A stretch of DNA of 64,000 bases from Virgibacillus_N oceani_A (GTDB lineage: Bacteria > Bacillota > Bacilli > Bacillales > Amphibacillaceae), in assembly GCA_041521345.1 (NCBI GenBank), contig JBGOHB010000001.1. One strand, given 5' to 3'. Numbering within the stretch: position 1 is the first letter of the stretch; every line of letters starts with the position of its first letter. The notes under the pieces were generated by a model. That model worked only from the letters and a program-made list of their open reading frames with translations. It was not told where the DNA came from and did no database searches. Below, piece by piece: positions 1 through 9,176 of this stretch. The position numbers and the translations under genes were made by a program.

Positions 1-117
1 GCGCCAGCCAAATCCAGTAAATCAAGGAAGTAAATTGGAATTTACGATCTCTATTTTAATATCACTACCAGCAGATACACCAACAATTCCCGCAGAAGGT
101 GATTCCGCTTTGTCCAC
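1..117 (-). pseudogene. ctaB: ctaB (protoheme IX farnesyltransferase) N-terminus, decayed and cut by window edge
   Basis: CtaB farnesylates protoheme to heme O. On the minus strand a GTG at 117 follows a strong AGGGGGGGAG ribosome site and opens MDKAESPSAGIVG. The frame then reaches IKIEIVNSNLLP, a stop, and FTGF. The family usually has IKIGIVNSNL followed by a few residues and FTGFWLA. So one glycine has become glutamate and the codon before FTGF is TGA. After FTGF one T appears lost from a T run, because TTTGGCTGGCG becomes FWLA if one T is restored. The stretch normally preceding IKIG also looks shortened. The position beside divergent ctaA matches the Bacillus gene order. Only about 117 bases are visible, so sequencing error cannot be excluded, but several lesions within 60 bases favour a pseudogene. 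Confidence 0.7.
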
Positions 118-244
118 TGTTTCTCCCCCCCTTTTCACCCCATATTCAAAGGAATTACATAGCGAACCTGCCAATCTGGTTGATATATTTCTATTATTAC
201 CCTTAAACAAGCAAGCTATGAATTTAATTGTAGCATGGGAATGA

Positions 245-621
245 AATACATTCTAATAAACCACACAGAGATTGTGACTTTTTTGTGAAGTGTATGACCG
301 AGTTAGAAAATAAAAGATGGTCAGCTTTCCCTGCAATCACAGTAACACTGTGCAGTTTGGACATTTTCAATCTTTTTTTGCAAAGTGATGTATAGCACAG
401 CAAAATCCCCTACATTATTTCTAGCAAACAAATGTCAACATTGCAAGCGTTTTTCACTTTTTACATAGTGAAAATGGAATTTATTAACGAGACTGTAACA
501 ATTCTGTGTCATTTATCACTTTTTTGGTCTATTTTATTGCAATGTGAATGATATACATGATAATAATAGTAGTATTGATAATTATGCTGTATTAATTACA
601 ACATAGAAGTGAGGCAGTTTT
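245..621. promoter_or_regulatory. ctaB/ctaA divergent intergenic region with inverted repeat
   Basis: No gene is seen in these 377 bases between the divergent ctaB remnant and ctaA. A perfect 7-bp inverted repeat, TTTTCAC at 451-457 and GTGAAAA at 468-474, lies about 150 bases upstream of ctaA. It directly follows GCAAGCG, which loosely resembles a catabolite-responsive site. In Bacillus this region receives ResD and CcpA input, but assigning either regulator here is inference. Confidence 0.35.
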
Positions 622-1581
622 ATGTTAAAGACTTTAAAATGGTTATCTGTCGTTACCACAATCGGGATGATGTTTGTCCTGCTAGGGGGCGCACTTGTAA
701 CTAAAACAGGCTCCGGTGAAGGTTGTGGTGATAGCTGGCCATTATGTGAAGGACAACTGGTTCCTTCAGTGATTACAGCCGAACTCGTAATTGAGTTTAG
801 TCACAGACTGGTCTCCGGCGTAGTAGGAATTACTGTTATTTTACTTTCCATACTGGCTTGGAAGTATATTGGCCACATTCGGGAAATGAGGTTTCTGGCT
901 GTTATGTCTGTCGCCTTTTTAATATTGCAGGCATTATTAGGAGCAGCAGTGGTGATGTGGGGACAACATGATTTTATAATGGCAGCACACTTTGGGATTT
1001 CATTAATTTCTTTTGCGGCTGTATTTCTTCTAACACTGCTTATATTTGAAATTGATAAAAAGCTTGACACAAGCGGGCTTTTAATAAAAAAGAAGCATCG
1101 TATCGAAATTTATGCGCTATCCATTTTTACCATGATCGTTGTTTATACCGGTGCTTTGGTACGTCACACGGAAGCAAATCTTGTATGCGCCGACTGGCCA
1201 TTTTGCAATAATGCAGCACCATTTGATTTTGCCTCTTACAGCACGGAACAATGGATCCAGATGGGGCACCGCCTTATGGCAGGAATTTTATTTATATGGA
1301 CCATACTGTTCTTCATCAAAGTAATGAAAAATTATCGGGTAAATAAGGTTATGTATTTTGGCTGGATGACAGCATTGGGGCTCATTTGCCTGCAGGTATT
1401 CTTTGGGGCCATGATCATTTTTACATTATTAAATTTAGGCGTTGCTCTGCTCCATGCTTTGGTAATTACATTATATTTTAGTGTATTATGCTATTTTATC
1501 CTATTGTCATCACGAAGCGCTAAACCAGAACAGATTGAAGCGAAAAAAGCAAAAGATTCCACAGCAGCAACAGCTGACTGA
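622..1581 (+). CDS. ctaA: heme A synthase
   Basis: Integral membrane enzyme that oxidises heme O to heme A for aa3-type terminal oxidases. The 319-residue protein has about eight membrane segments and the usual duplicated four-helix layout. The heme-ligand histidines appear as H61 (FSHR), H123 (AAHFG), H216 (GHRL) and H278 (LLHAL). The extracellular cysteine pairs are C35/C42 (GCGDSWPLC) and C189/C195, and the conserved E57 precedes H61. The ATG follows GAAGTGAGG. It is divergent from the ctaB remnant and convergent with pycA, as in Bacillus. The gene looks fully intact, which is odd because its substrate depends on a CtaB enzyme and the adjacent ctaB is broken. Confidence 0.95.
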   Translation: MLKTLKWLSVVTTIGMMFVLLGGALVTKTGSGEGCGDSWPLCEGQLVPSVITAELVIEFSHRLVSGVVGITVILLSILAWKYIGHIREMRFLAVMSVAFLILQALLGAAVVMWGQHDFIMAAHFGISLISFAAVFLLTLLIFEIDKKLDTSGLLIKKKHRIEIYALSIFTMIVVYTGALVRHTEANLVCADWPFCNNAAPFDFASYSTEQWIQMGHRLMAGILFIWTILFFIKVMKNYRVNKVMYFGWMTALGLICLQVFFGAMIIFTLLNLGVALLHALVITLYFSVLCYFILLSSRSAKPEQIEAKKAKDSTAATAD

Positions 1582-1593
1582 TTTATCTTTCAT

Positions 1594-1641
1594 AAAAATA
1601 AAAGCGCAAATTGCAGTTTTGCAATTTGCGCTTTTATTTTT
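1594..1641. terminator. bidirectional terminator between ctaA and pycA
   Basis: A near-perfect 21-bp stem (AAAAATAAAAGCGCAAATTGC and its complement) with a 6-base loop. A/T tracts on both sides let it serve both convergent genes. Confidence 0.9.
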
Positions 1642-1765
1642 ATGCTTTGAGTCAGTTGTCAATGTTATTTGGCAGCGTCTGGATCCAGTATACAAATGTT
1701 CTCAGTCCGGCGAGCATTTAGCCCAGTCCGCACATTGCTGCTATACGGGTGCTTTTACCTTTGTA

Positions 1766-4700
1766 TTATTCAAATTCTATAAGTAAATCATCTACCATAA
1801 TCGCCTCACCATTGGAAACATGTATATCTTTAATAACACCGGAAAATGGTGCCTGAACCGTTGTTTCCATCTTCATAGCTTCTGTGATCATAATATGATC
1901 CCCTTTACTCACCCTATCACCTTTAGCACTCAAGACATCAATTACGGTACCAGGCATCGTGGCCCCAATGTGCTTTTCATTTGATTTATCCACTTTGGGC
2001 CTGGAAACAATTTCTGATTGTATACTACTGTCTTTTATAACCACTTCACGAGATTGTCCATTTAATTCAAAATAAACAACCCTTGTGCCATCAGGCTGTG
2101 CTTCGGAAATGGAAACGAGCTTTACTATTAATGTTTTACCCTGCTCAATCTCCACTTCGATTTCTTCACCCAGTTTCATTCCATAGAAGAAAGTGGGGGT
2201 ATCCAGCACCGAAACGTTCCCATAAGCATCATGGAACTTCTGATAGTCCATGAAAACTTTCGGGTAAAGTGCATGGGATACCATATCAAAACTGGTTACC
2301 TGCCGATCAAGTGACTTAAATAGAGATTCCTTTAATTGGGTGAAATCAACAGGGTCAAGCTGTTCTCCTGGTCGTACTCTGATAGGTTCTTTCCCTTTTA
2401 AAATAATACGCTGCAGTTCCTGCGGGAAGCCTTGATAAGGCTGCCCAATATATCCTTGTGCAAATTCTATAACGGAATCAGGAAAATCAATGGATTCTCC
2501 GTGTTCATATATATCATCTACTGTTAAATCATTTTGCACCATAAATAATGTCATATCACCAATAACTTTTGATGATGGCGTCACTTTTACCACATCACCA
2601 AACATGTCATTCACTTGGCGAAACATGGATTTTACTTCATTCCAGCGGCTCTCAAGCCCTACTGCTTTCGCCTGTTGCTTTAGATTACTGTACTGGCCAC
2701 CGGGCATTTCATGATGATAGATTTCTGTATGTGGAGCTTTCATTCCACTTTCAAAATCCTGATAATATTCCCGGATGCCTTCCCAATAATGGGACAGTTC
2801 TTCATAGGCATCTATATCCATTTTGGGCTGACGTCCTGTTCCTTCAAGCGCATGATAAAGCGTTTGGGCAGCAGGCTGTGATGTTAACCCTGCCAAAGGT
2901 GCTGCAGCCACATCCACTACATCCACTCCTGCATCAATGGCTCTGGCATAAAGGAAAGTACCATTTCCGCTCGTATCATGGGTATGAAGATGGATAGGAA
3001 GGTCAACCGTTTCCTTCAGACTGGAGATCAACTGATATGCCGCTTCTGGCTTTAGTAAGCCGGCCATATCCTTAATTCCAAGTATATGTGCTCCTGCCTG
3101 TTCCAATTCCTTCGCCATTTTCAAGTAATATTCCAGATCATATTTGGAACGTCCTTTATCCATTATATTCCCTGTATAACAAATAGAGGCTTCGGCAATT
3201 TTTTCTGTTTTTCTGACTTCTTCAATTGCCAATTGCATTCCTTCCAGCCAATTTAAGCTGTCAAATATCCGGAAAACATCGATTCCTGCACTTGCACTCT
3301 TATCCACAAATTCTTTAATCACATTATCTGGATAATTCTTATAGCCGACCGCATTACTCGCACGAATTAACATTTGCAATAGAAGATTTGGCATTTTTTC
3401 CCGGAATTTTAATAAACGATCCCATGGATCTTCTTTTAAAAATCGATAAGCAACATCGAATGTAGCTCCACCCCACATTTCCACCGAAAATAAATTCGGT
3501 AGCAATTTGGCAGTCGGTTCAGCGATCCGTTCTAAATCTTTTGTTCTTATTCTTGTTGCGAGTAATGACTGGTGGGCATCACGGAATGTTGTGTCCGTCA
3601 GCATGACTTCCTTTTGTTCTTTCAGCCATTTTGCAAGTCCAGCCGGTCCTTTTTCATCCAGTATTTGCTTCGTCCCGTCTGTTATGCTTTCCAATGTATC
3701 AATTTTTGGCACCTGTAATTTTGGAAAAGTTGGTTTTTCCTTTTTTGCCATGCCTTCAATACCGTTTATCGTGGTTTCTCCGATATAGGTCAGCATTTTT
3801 GTTCCGCGGTCTTTTCGTTTTGGAAATACGAATAACTCAGGTGTCTGGTCAATAAAAGTCGTATTATACGTACCTTTCAGGAATTGGTCATGTAATATAA
3901 CATTTTCCAGGAACGGAATATTCGTTTTAATACCGCGGATCCTGAATTCCTTCAAGTTTCTGACCATTTTATGTGCAGCCTGTTCAAATGTCAGTGCCCA
4001 TGTAGAAACCTTTACGAGCAATGAATCGTAATGCGGTGATATGATAGCACCCTGGAAACCATTTCCTGCATCCAGCCGTACACCAAAACCGCCACCGGTA
4101 CGATAAGCCATGATTTTTCCTGTATCAGGCATAAAATTATTTAATGGATCTTCGGTTGTTACACGGGACTGAATCGCATACCCGTTTACGGCAACTTCAT
4201 GTTGAGCGGGGATACCAACAGATGGCCCGTGGAGGTCCTCTCCCTGTGCCACTTTAATTTGAGTCTGAACAATATCCACTCCGGTAATCATTTCCGTAAT
4301 CGTATGCTCCACTTGAACCCGCGGGTTTACTTCAATAAAGAAATAATCATCTTCAGTAACTAAAAATTCAACGGTACCGGCATTAATGTACTTTATATTT
4401 TCCATTAAGTTTACAGCTGCATCACAAATTTCATCGCGAAGCTTTTCAGATAAAGATAAACTTGGGGCAACCTCCACAACCTTCTGATGCCTGCGCTGTA
4501 CAGAACAGTCCCGTTCATACAAATGAATGACATTATCGTGAGCATCACCAATGATCTGCACTTCAATATGTTTCGGGTTTTCGATTAATTTCTCCACGTA
4601 AATCTCATCATTGCCAAAAGCTGCTTTCGCCTCGGACCTTGCTCTTGCAAAGGCATCATCTAGATTATTCTGGCTTCTAACGATACGCATACCTCGTCCG

Positions 4701-5209
4701 CCACCGCCAAGGGAAGCTTTGATAATAATCGGGTACCCGTATTTTTCACCAAACGCTTTTACTTCTTCCACCGATGAGACAGGACCGTCAGTTCCGGGTA
4801 TAACCGGCAGTCCAGCATTGACAGCCTGTGTTCTCGCCTTCACCTTGTCACCGAACATATTCAAATGTTCACTTGTCGGCCCGATAAAGGTAATGCCTTC
4901 TTCTTCACAGCGCCTTGCGAATTCAATATTTTCCGACAGAAAACCATATCCCGGGTGAATCGCATCGACATCTACACTTTTAGCGAGCTTAATAATACCT
5001 TCTATGTCCAAATAAGCATCAATCGGCTTCATGCCTTCTCCAATTAAGTAAGCTTCATCCGCTTTGTAGCGATGATAAGAACCGGAATCCTCCCTTGAAT
5101 AAATAGCGACTGTTCTAATATTCAGCTCTGTACATGCGCGGAAAACACGTATCGCGATTTCTCCCCTGTTAGCTACTAATATTTTTTCTATCTTGTTTGT
5201 TTCTCCCAT
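1766..5209 (-). CDS. pycA: pyruvate carboxylase
   Basis: Biotin enzyme that carboxylates pyruvate to oxaloacetate to refill the citric acid cycle. At 1147 residues it has the full single-chain layout. An N-terminal biotin carboxylase with ATP-grasp comes first (glycine-rich IKASLGGGGRGMR near residue 160). The carboxyltransferase starts near LTDTTFRDAHQS around residue 540, with GIKDMAGLL carrying the expected active lysine. The C-terminal biotinyl domain contains EAMKM, with biotin lysine K1113. The ATG follows GGAGGGAGAAC. The start overlaps the end of ftsW by 22 bases, so the two are probably co-transcribed. The order ftsW-pycA-ctaA is conserved in Bacillus. Confidence 0.98.
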   Translation of the reverse strand: MGETNKIEKILVANRGEIAIRVFRACTELNIRTVAIYSREDSGSYHRYKADEAYLIGEGMKPIDAYLDIEGIIKLAKSVDVDAIHPGYGFLSENIEFARRCEEEGITFIGPTSEHLNMFGDKVKARTQAVNAGLPVIPGTDGPVSSVEEVKAFGEKYGYPIIIKASLGGGGRGMRIVRSQNNLDDAFARARSEAKAAFGNDEIYVEKLIENPKHIEVQIIGDAHDNVIHLYERDCSVQRRHQKVVEVAPSLSLSEKLRDEICDAAVNLMENIKYINAGTVEFLVTEDDYFFIEVNPRVQVEHTITEMITGVDIVQTQIKVAQGEDLHGPSVGIPAQHEVAVNGYAIQSRVTTEDPLNNFMPDTGKIMAYRTGGGFGVRLDAGNGFQGAIISPHYDSLLVKVSTWALTFEQAAHKMVRNLKEFRIRGIKTNIPFLENVILHDQFLKGTYNTTFIDQTPELFVFPKRKDRGTKMLTYIGETTINGIEGMAKKEKPTFPKLQVPKIDTLESITDGTKQILDEKGPAGLAKWLKEQKEVMLTDTTFRDAHQSLLATRIRTKDLERIAEPTAKLLPNLFSVEMWGGATFDVAYRFLKEDPWDRLLKFREKMPNLLLQMLIRASNAVGYKNYPDNVIKEFVDKSASAGIDVFRIFDSLNWLEGMQLAIEEVRKTEKIAEASICYTGNIMDKGRSKYDLEYYLKMAKELEQAGAHILGIKDMAGLLKPEAAYQLISSLKETVDLPIHLHTHDTSGNGTFLYARAIDAGVDVVDVAAAPLAGLTSQPAAQTLYHALEGTGRQPKMDIDAYEELSHYWEGIREYYQDFESGMKAPHTEIYHHEMPGGQYSNLKQQAKAVGLESRWNEVKSMFRQVNDMFGDVVKVTPSSKVIGDMTLFMVQNDLTVDDIYEHGESIDFPDSVIEFAQGYIGQPYQGFPQELQRIILKGKEPIRVRPGEQLDPVDFTQLKESLFKSLDRQVTSFDMVSHALYPKVFMDYQKFHDAYGNVSVLDTPTFFYGMKLGEEIEVEIEQGKTLIVKLVSISEAQPDGTRVVYFELNGQSREVVIKDSSIQSEIVSRPKVDKSNEKHIGATMPGTVIDVLSAKGDRVSKGDHIMITEAMKMETTVQAPFSGVIKDIHVSNGEAIMVDDLLIEFE

Positions 5210-6375
5210 GTTCTCCCTCCCGAGTTAGCATAGTTTATAGTTTTTGAATTTGGTGTTTTCTCAGTTTCATTTTCACTCTTTTTCACTGTCATGGCTATAT
5301 TATTAAGGATGCCCATGGAAATCAGCAATACTAGCAGTGATGAGCCTCCATAACTGACAAATGGGAGAGGCACTCCCGTAATCGGAAGAACACCACTGAT
5401 CGCTCCCAAGTTAATAAAAGCCTGTATCCCTACCATGGAAGATATCCCAATGGCTAATAACGCTCCAAAGCTGTCCTCACATTTTCTGGCTATAAAAATC
5501 CCCCTTAACACAATGGCTGATAATAAGCCGATTACAATGATGACACCTAAAAATCCCAGCTCTTCGGCAATAATGGCCATAATGAAGTCTGTATGTGCCT
5601 CCATCAAGTACCCTAGTTTTTGTACACTTTGCCCTAGGCCTGTACCAGTTAAGCCCCCGCCTCCAATTGCAAGATAAGACTGGATTAAATGATACCCTCC
5701 ATCGTCTGGAGCCTGAAAAGGCTGATAGGCACCGGTAAACCTCGACACTCTTACGTCTGTTACCATATTTGGTATCGCAACTGCAAGCAAGGCAAGTCCG
5801 GCTGCTGCCAAGGTAAATAAATGCTTAAAACGGATCCCCGAGCTGAAAATAACGGAACATGCTATGAGAAAAATGATTGCCGCTGTTCCTATATCAGGCT
5901 GCATTACTATTAGAGCTAAAATGAGTACGGTCAACACAAGCGGAGGCAGTACACCTTTACTAAAATCATTAATATATGCCTGTTTCTTTGAGTATACCGA
6001 AGCCAAATAGAGGATCAGTCCCAGCTTGGCAAACTCTGCTGGCTGCAGACTCAAAGGACCAAGAGCAAACCATGATTTCGCATTATTTATTGTAGTTCCA
6101 AATAACAATACACCAATCAACAGCAGAATAACAATTAAAATGATTATCTTCATTAATTTCTGATAGTATTTATACGGGAAAATACAGCAAAAAATAAATC
6201 CTGCCAATCCAATGCTAAACCATTGCAGCTGCCTGAAAAAATAATGTGCGCTATCATGGCCTTCAACTACTGCAGTGACCATACTGGCACTATAGATCAT
6301 AACCATGCCAAATAATGATAAAAGTATTGGTGTAATGATTAAGGTGAAATCATAATCTTTTAATTTCCGTATCAT
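5188..6375 (-). CDS. ftsW: FtsW/RodA/SpoVE-family peptidoglycan glycosyltransferase
   Basis: SEDS-family polytopic membrane enzyme that polymerises lipid II in the divisome. About 395 residues with roughly ten membrane segments. The family signature near the C-terminus (GVPLPFVSYGGSSLL) and the external-loop region around QPDIGTA are present. I place the start at ATG 6375 (MIRKLKDYDF), 7 bases after GGGGAG. The upstream in-frame TTG at 6390 overlaps that ribosome site. It lies between ylaN and pycA and overlaps pycA by 22 bases. A RodA paralogue is possible from sequence alone, but gene order supports FtsW. Confidence 0.93.
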   Translation of the reverse strand: MIRKLKDYDFTLIITPILLSLFGMVMIYSASMVTAVVEGHDSAHYFFRQLQWFSIGLAGFIFCCIFPYKYYQKLMKIIILIVILLLIGVLLFGTTINNAKSWFALGPLSLQPAEFAKLGLILYLASVYSKKQAYINDFSKGVLPPLVLTVLILALIVMQPDIGTAAIIFLIACSVIFSSGIRFKHLFTLAAAGLALLAVAIPNMVTDVRVSRFTGAYQPFQAPDDGGYHLIQSYLAIGGGGLTGTGLGQSVQKLGYLMEAHTDFIMAIIAEELGFLGVIIVIGLLSAIVLRGIFIARKCEDSFGALLAIGISSMVGIQAFINLGAISGVLPITGVPLPFVSYGGSSLLVLLISMGILNNIAMTVKKSENETEKTPNSKTINYANSGGRTWEKQTR

Positions 6376-6507
6376 CTTTTTTCTCCCCAAATTAAATATA
6401 AGCCAATGCTCAGATGAAAAAGAAATTTACAATAGTATAACACATTGCAAGGAATAGTATAGCACTTTTCGCCCGAAATTTATTGATCATAAAGCCTGGA
6501 TATAAAC

Positions 6508-6545
6508 AAAAAAACTTTGCCATTATGTATGCAAGCAAAGTTTTT
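6508..6545 (-). terminator. terminator downstream of ylaN
   Basis: Stem of about 10 bp (AAAACTTTGC pairing with GCAAAGTTTT) followed by a T run on the minus strand, between the ylaN stop and the ftsW start. It would separate ylaN from ftsW-pycA transcription. Confidence 0.75.
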
Positions 6546-6581
6546 ACTAACCGTCGCACTCTCATTTAACTCACATAAATG

Positions 6582-6863
6582 TCATACGGTATTCTGAGCG
6601 GCTTCATGCAAAATATTCAGCTGCTTTTCCAGATTTTCAAGCAATGCATTTCCTTCATCTTCACTGATTAAGTCTAAACGTACTGCAAAATCAATTTCCT
6701 TTGAAAGTCCAAACATCTGTGTATCAAGGACTTCTTCATACACAGGACATTGCGGCATCGTCAGATTATCTATTTGCACTTCTATTAACCGTAAAATCCT
6801 TTCAGCATCAGCCTTAAGAAGGGCATAGGCTTTTTCACGATGGGTTATGGTCGCCTCTGGCAT
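6582..6863 (-). CDS. ylaN: YlaN family protein (UPF0358)
   Basis: Small cytosolic protein of 93 residues, recognised from the conserved core NLTMPQCPVYEEVLDTQMFG and EIDFAVRL. In Bacillus and Staphylococcus, YlaN has been tied to iron homeostasis through interaction with Fur. That role is family knowledge and not visible here. The ATG at 6863 is preceded at 10 bases by GGAGGG. A TTG at 6866, directly before the ATG, is also possible. It keeps its Bacillus place next to ftsW. Confidence 0.92.
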   Translation of the reverse strand: MPEATITHREKAYALLKADAERILRLIEVQIDNLTMPQCPVYEEVLDTQMFGLSKEIDFAVRLDLISEDEGNALLENLEKQLNILHEAAQNTV

Positions 6864-7055
6864 CAACTTTATCCCTCCATTAAAAAGACTTTCTTCTATA
6901 TCATATTATCGTTTGCCTCGAAAAAATGCAAATAAAATTATAATTAATTAATTGCAGATAGTGGGTAAATGATGTAACCACTAAAAGCTATACACTTTCT
7001 TACCTGCAAATAGTCTGCTATTCTAAGTAGAGATTATTATAAAGAGGTGAAAGAA

Positions 7056-7541
7056 ATGATTGTACCAATTACCGGCAAAGTTACATATCCAATTACCTTA
7101 GATCCAACTGTTTGGATTTTTGACGATCGAAAAATCGAGTTCGATAAGGCTTTTGAAAATACTTCAGGTAAAGTAGAAGAAGATGAACTAAAAAAAGCCG
7201 CAGAAAGATTTAATCGTGAAGTATATCAGCATGCTGCCAAGCCGCCGGTTAACCGAAGTATAAAAAAATTTGAACGAGAAAAAATTCTTCAGAGTACCTA
7301 TGTTATGCCGCTCGAAGATTTTATTGCCAATGCCGAAGTAAGTCCGGAAGCAGAAAATGTTACGTTGGTTACAAAGGAAGATGAAATTATTATTTCCCTG
7401 CCGGAGCTTCAACAAAGCTATTTTCTATTTGCACGGGATGGAAAACCCTTAAAGGATGATGGCCCGGTTCATTTATACTTCCAGGACGGTTCCAATAAGA
7501 GTCAACCAATAAAAAGCATAACAAAGATTGTCATAAATTAG
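7056..7541 (+). CDS. ylaL: YlaL-like conserved protein
   Basis: 161-residue soluble protein of unknown activity, beginning MIVPITGKVTYPITLDPT followed by VWIFDDRKIE. I match it to B. subtilis YlaL by that N-terminus and by its place opposite ylaN. The start ATG lies 6 bases after AGAGGTG. An in-frame GTG at 7047 sits inside the ribosome site and is rejected. The middle is lysine/glutamate rich and no catalytic motif is evident. The neighbouring Bacillus genes ylaK and ylaM are absent here. Confidence 0.7.
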   Translation: MIVPITGKVTYPITLDPTVWIFDDRKIEFDKAFENTSGKVEEDELKKAAERFNREVYQHAAKPPVNRSIKKFEREKILQSTYVMPLEDFIANAEVSPEAENVTLVTKEDEIIISLPELQQSYFLFARDGKPLKDDGPVHLYFQDGSNKSQPIKSITKIVIN

Positions 7542-7603
7542 CATTTTTTAAAACTGGCGGGATTGTTTAATTACCTGAATACAGCTTGGCAAATAGGATA
7601 AAA

Positions 7604-7643
7604 TGCGGGGTGATACGATTTCATGAGTATTTCCCCGCTTTTA
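7604..7643. terminator. terminator after ylaL
   Basis: GCGGGG at 7605-7610 pairs with CCCCGC at 7633-7638, followed by TTTTATTATTTT. Confidence 0.7.
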
Positions 7644-7774
7644 TTATTTTCCCCACAGCTTCTATCAATCTTTTCCTCTGCTCCTTGATAAAATTCTTCG
7701 TATAATTTTACTTATTTAACTCAAAATAACAATAGTTGATGTTCGTTAAAAGCGATCATTTGGAGGGATACTAA

Positions 7775-8386
7775 ATGAAATTACGACGATCGATCATCAT
7801 GGCTGCCATTCTGCTTGTGATAGCTGGATGCCAGCAAAATAATGAAGAAGAACCATTGGCAGCCAATGAAGCCGATAACAGCGATCGAATTATTCAAGTA
7901 AAGGATTCAGATCCAGCAGAAGAACAGAATTTAACGAATGGCGAAATTGCAGACCATCTTGCAAATGTAGCAAGCGAGGTACCTGAAGTGGACAATGCAG
8001 CCTCAGTTGTAGCCGGCCCTTATACTGTTGTAGGAATTGACGTGGATAAAGACCTTGATCGTTCCAGAGTAGGGACAATAAAGTATTCCGTACAAGAGTC
8101 ACTCTACCATGACCCTTACGGAAAAACCGCAGTGGTTGTAGCAGATGCTGATGTCACAGAAAGAATCAGGGGAATGGGAGACAAAATCCAGCAAGGTCAT
8201 CCAGTTCGTGGGATCGTTGATGAACTAGCTGCCATTGTAGGCAGATATATGCCACAATTTCCAATAAATGATAATCCGCCGGATGAAACCGACCAAAATA
8301 AACAGGTGATTCCGGAAGAAGACGAACAAAAAATAGAAGATGTGGAAGAAGAACAATCCCATAACCACAGTGAACAAGCGGATTAA
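7775..8386 (+). CDS. ylaJ: YlaJ/YhcN-family sporulation lipoprotein
   Basis: 203-residue predicted lipoprotein with signal peptide and lipobox VIAGC near residue 19. It is followed by an acidic low-complexity linker and a YhcN/YlaJ domain (ASVVAGPYTVVGIDVDKDLD through DADVTERIRGMG). The family is expressed in the forespore and affects spore outgrowth. The C-terminal 35 residues are again acidic. The ATG follows TTGGAGGG. It sits in the conserved yla neighbourhood between ylaL and ylaI. A second member of the family is encoded in the spoVA2mob-type operon at 51.8 kb. Confidence 0.88.
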   Translation: MKLRRSIIMAAILLVIAGCQQNNEEEPLAANEADNSDRIIQVKDSDPAEEQNLTNGEIADHLANVASEVPEVDNAASVVAGPYTVVGIDVDKDLDRSRVGTIKYSVQESLYHDPYGKTAVVVADADVTERIRGMGDKIQQGHPVRGIVDELAAIVGRYMPQFPINDNPPDETDQNKQVIPEEDEQKIEDVEEEQSHNHSEQAD

Positions 8387-8389
8387 AGC

Positions 8390-8430
8390 ATGAAAGAAGG
8401 TTTCTGGTTAACCAGAAACCTCCTTTCATT
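8390..8430. terminator. bidirectional terminator between ylaJ and the convergent gene
   Basis: A palindrome of about 18 bp per arm, centred on TTCTGGTTAACCAGAA, lies between the two convergent stop codons and touches the stop of the minus-strand gene. Confidence 0.75.
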
Positions 8431-8737
8431 GCTGCTGTTCTGCGTTATTATCATTCTTATATTCGTTATAGTAATGAACGCCAAATTGAGAACCTTCCGA
8501 GACCATTTTGGCATTTTCCAGTTGAGCCAGATCTTTATCCTCAGATTGATCCGGTGCACCAGCGTCTTCAAAAGTGGAATCAGATCCATTTGTATAATCT
8601 TTCACTTTATTCTGTACATTTTTCACTGTTTCGATAACTTTCTCCCTATTTTCTCTATCCTTTAAATAATATCCTGCCGCTGCAGCCCCAACTGCACCCG
8701 CTGCTCCTACTGCAGATAAAATATAACGTTTCCTCAT
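8426..8737 (-). CDS. small membrane-anchored hypothetical protein
   Basis: 103 residues. An Ala/Gly-rich N-terminal membrane segment (about residues 7-24) is followed by a charged helical stretch (NREKVIETVKNVQNKVKDY) and an acidic, glutamine-ended tail. The layout resembles YtxH-like small membrane proteins, but the family is not firmly recognised. The ATG follows AAGGGTGATTTAGCTA. It is convergent with ylaJ and shares a terminator with it. Confidence 0.6.
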   Translation of the reverse strand: MRKRYILSAVGAAGAVGAAAAGYYLKDRENREKVIETVKNVQNKVKDYTNGSDSTFEDAGAPDQSEDKDLAQLENAKMVSEGSQFGVHYYNEYKNDNNAEQQQ

Positions 8738-8874
8738 TAGCTAAATCACCCTTCCCTTTATACTTAATCTTAATATTCCCGTTAAATTTTTAATAAAACA
8801 TAACAAAAGCTTCTTTTTACTATACTTTTTATGTTAAACTTTAACATATTGAAACTTAAATAATGGTTGCTCTC

Positions 8875-9130
8875 GCATCGTTTGCTGCTAATTAATCATG
8901 CAACCCGAATACGCGCAAGTATCACCTCCGGGCACAAGTGCGACATCTCTTCAAACTCCCTTTGGTTGCTTTTTTAGAGTGTCTTATTTGCCGGGGGACG
9001 GCTATTGCTGGTGAGCCTCCTTGTGATCACATTCTCCGGTGTATCCCGATGCCTTTGAGGCGAATAGGGATGTTCCAGTGTCGCGTTGGTCACAGATCTC
9101 GGCAGGGCGAGTAATTACAGTCCCAATCTT
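8875..9130 (-). repeat. long-form copy of the GGAGGCTCACCAGC intergenic repeat (degenerate)
   Basis: Non-coding. On the minus strand it reads AAAGGCATCGG, then CACAAGGAGGCTCACCAGC, then GATGTCGCACTTGTGCCCGG. The first two blocks match the good copy at 37971-38200. The third block is shared only with the copy at 17041-17365. It fills most of the 8738-9176 gap upstream of ylaI. Confidence 0.65.
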
Positions 9131-9176
9131 TAAAAAACAGCATAACTAATACAAGTCATTATAGCTAGAAGGTGAA

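Noticed and set aside
35..244. Plus-strand frame opposite the ctaB remnant
   Set aside because: The minus strand shows recognisable CtaB sequence with a ribosome site; the plus frame has neither.
801..1070. Long antisense frames inside ctaA, pycA, pdh, moeA, cstA and other genes
   Set aside because: They are shadows of strongly supported genes, lack ribosome sites and encode low-complexity sequence.
8875..9130. Structured RNA such as 6S, RNase P or tmRNA
   Set aside because: Sequence does not match those RNAs, and blocks are shared with two other intergenic repeats in the window.
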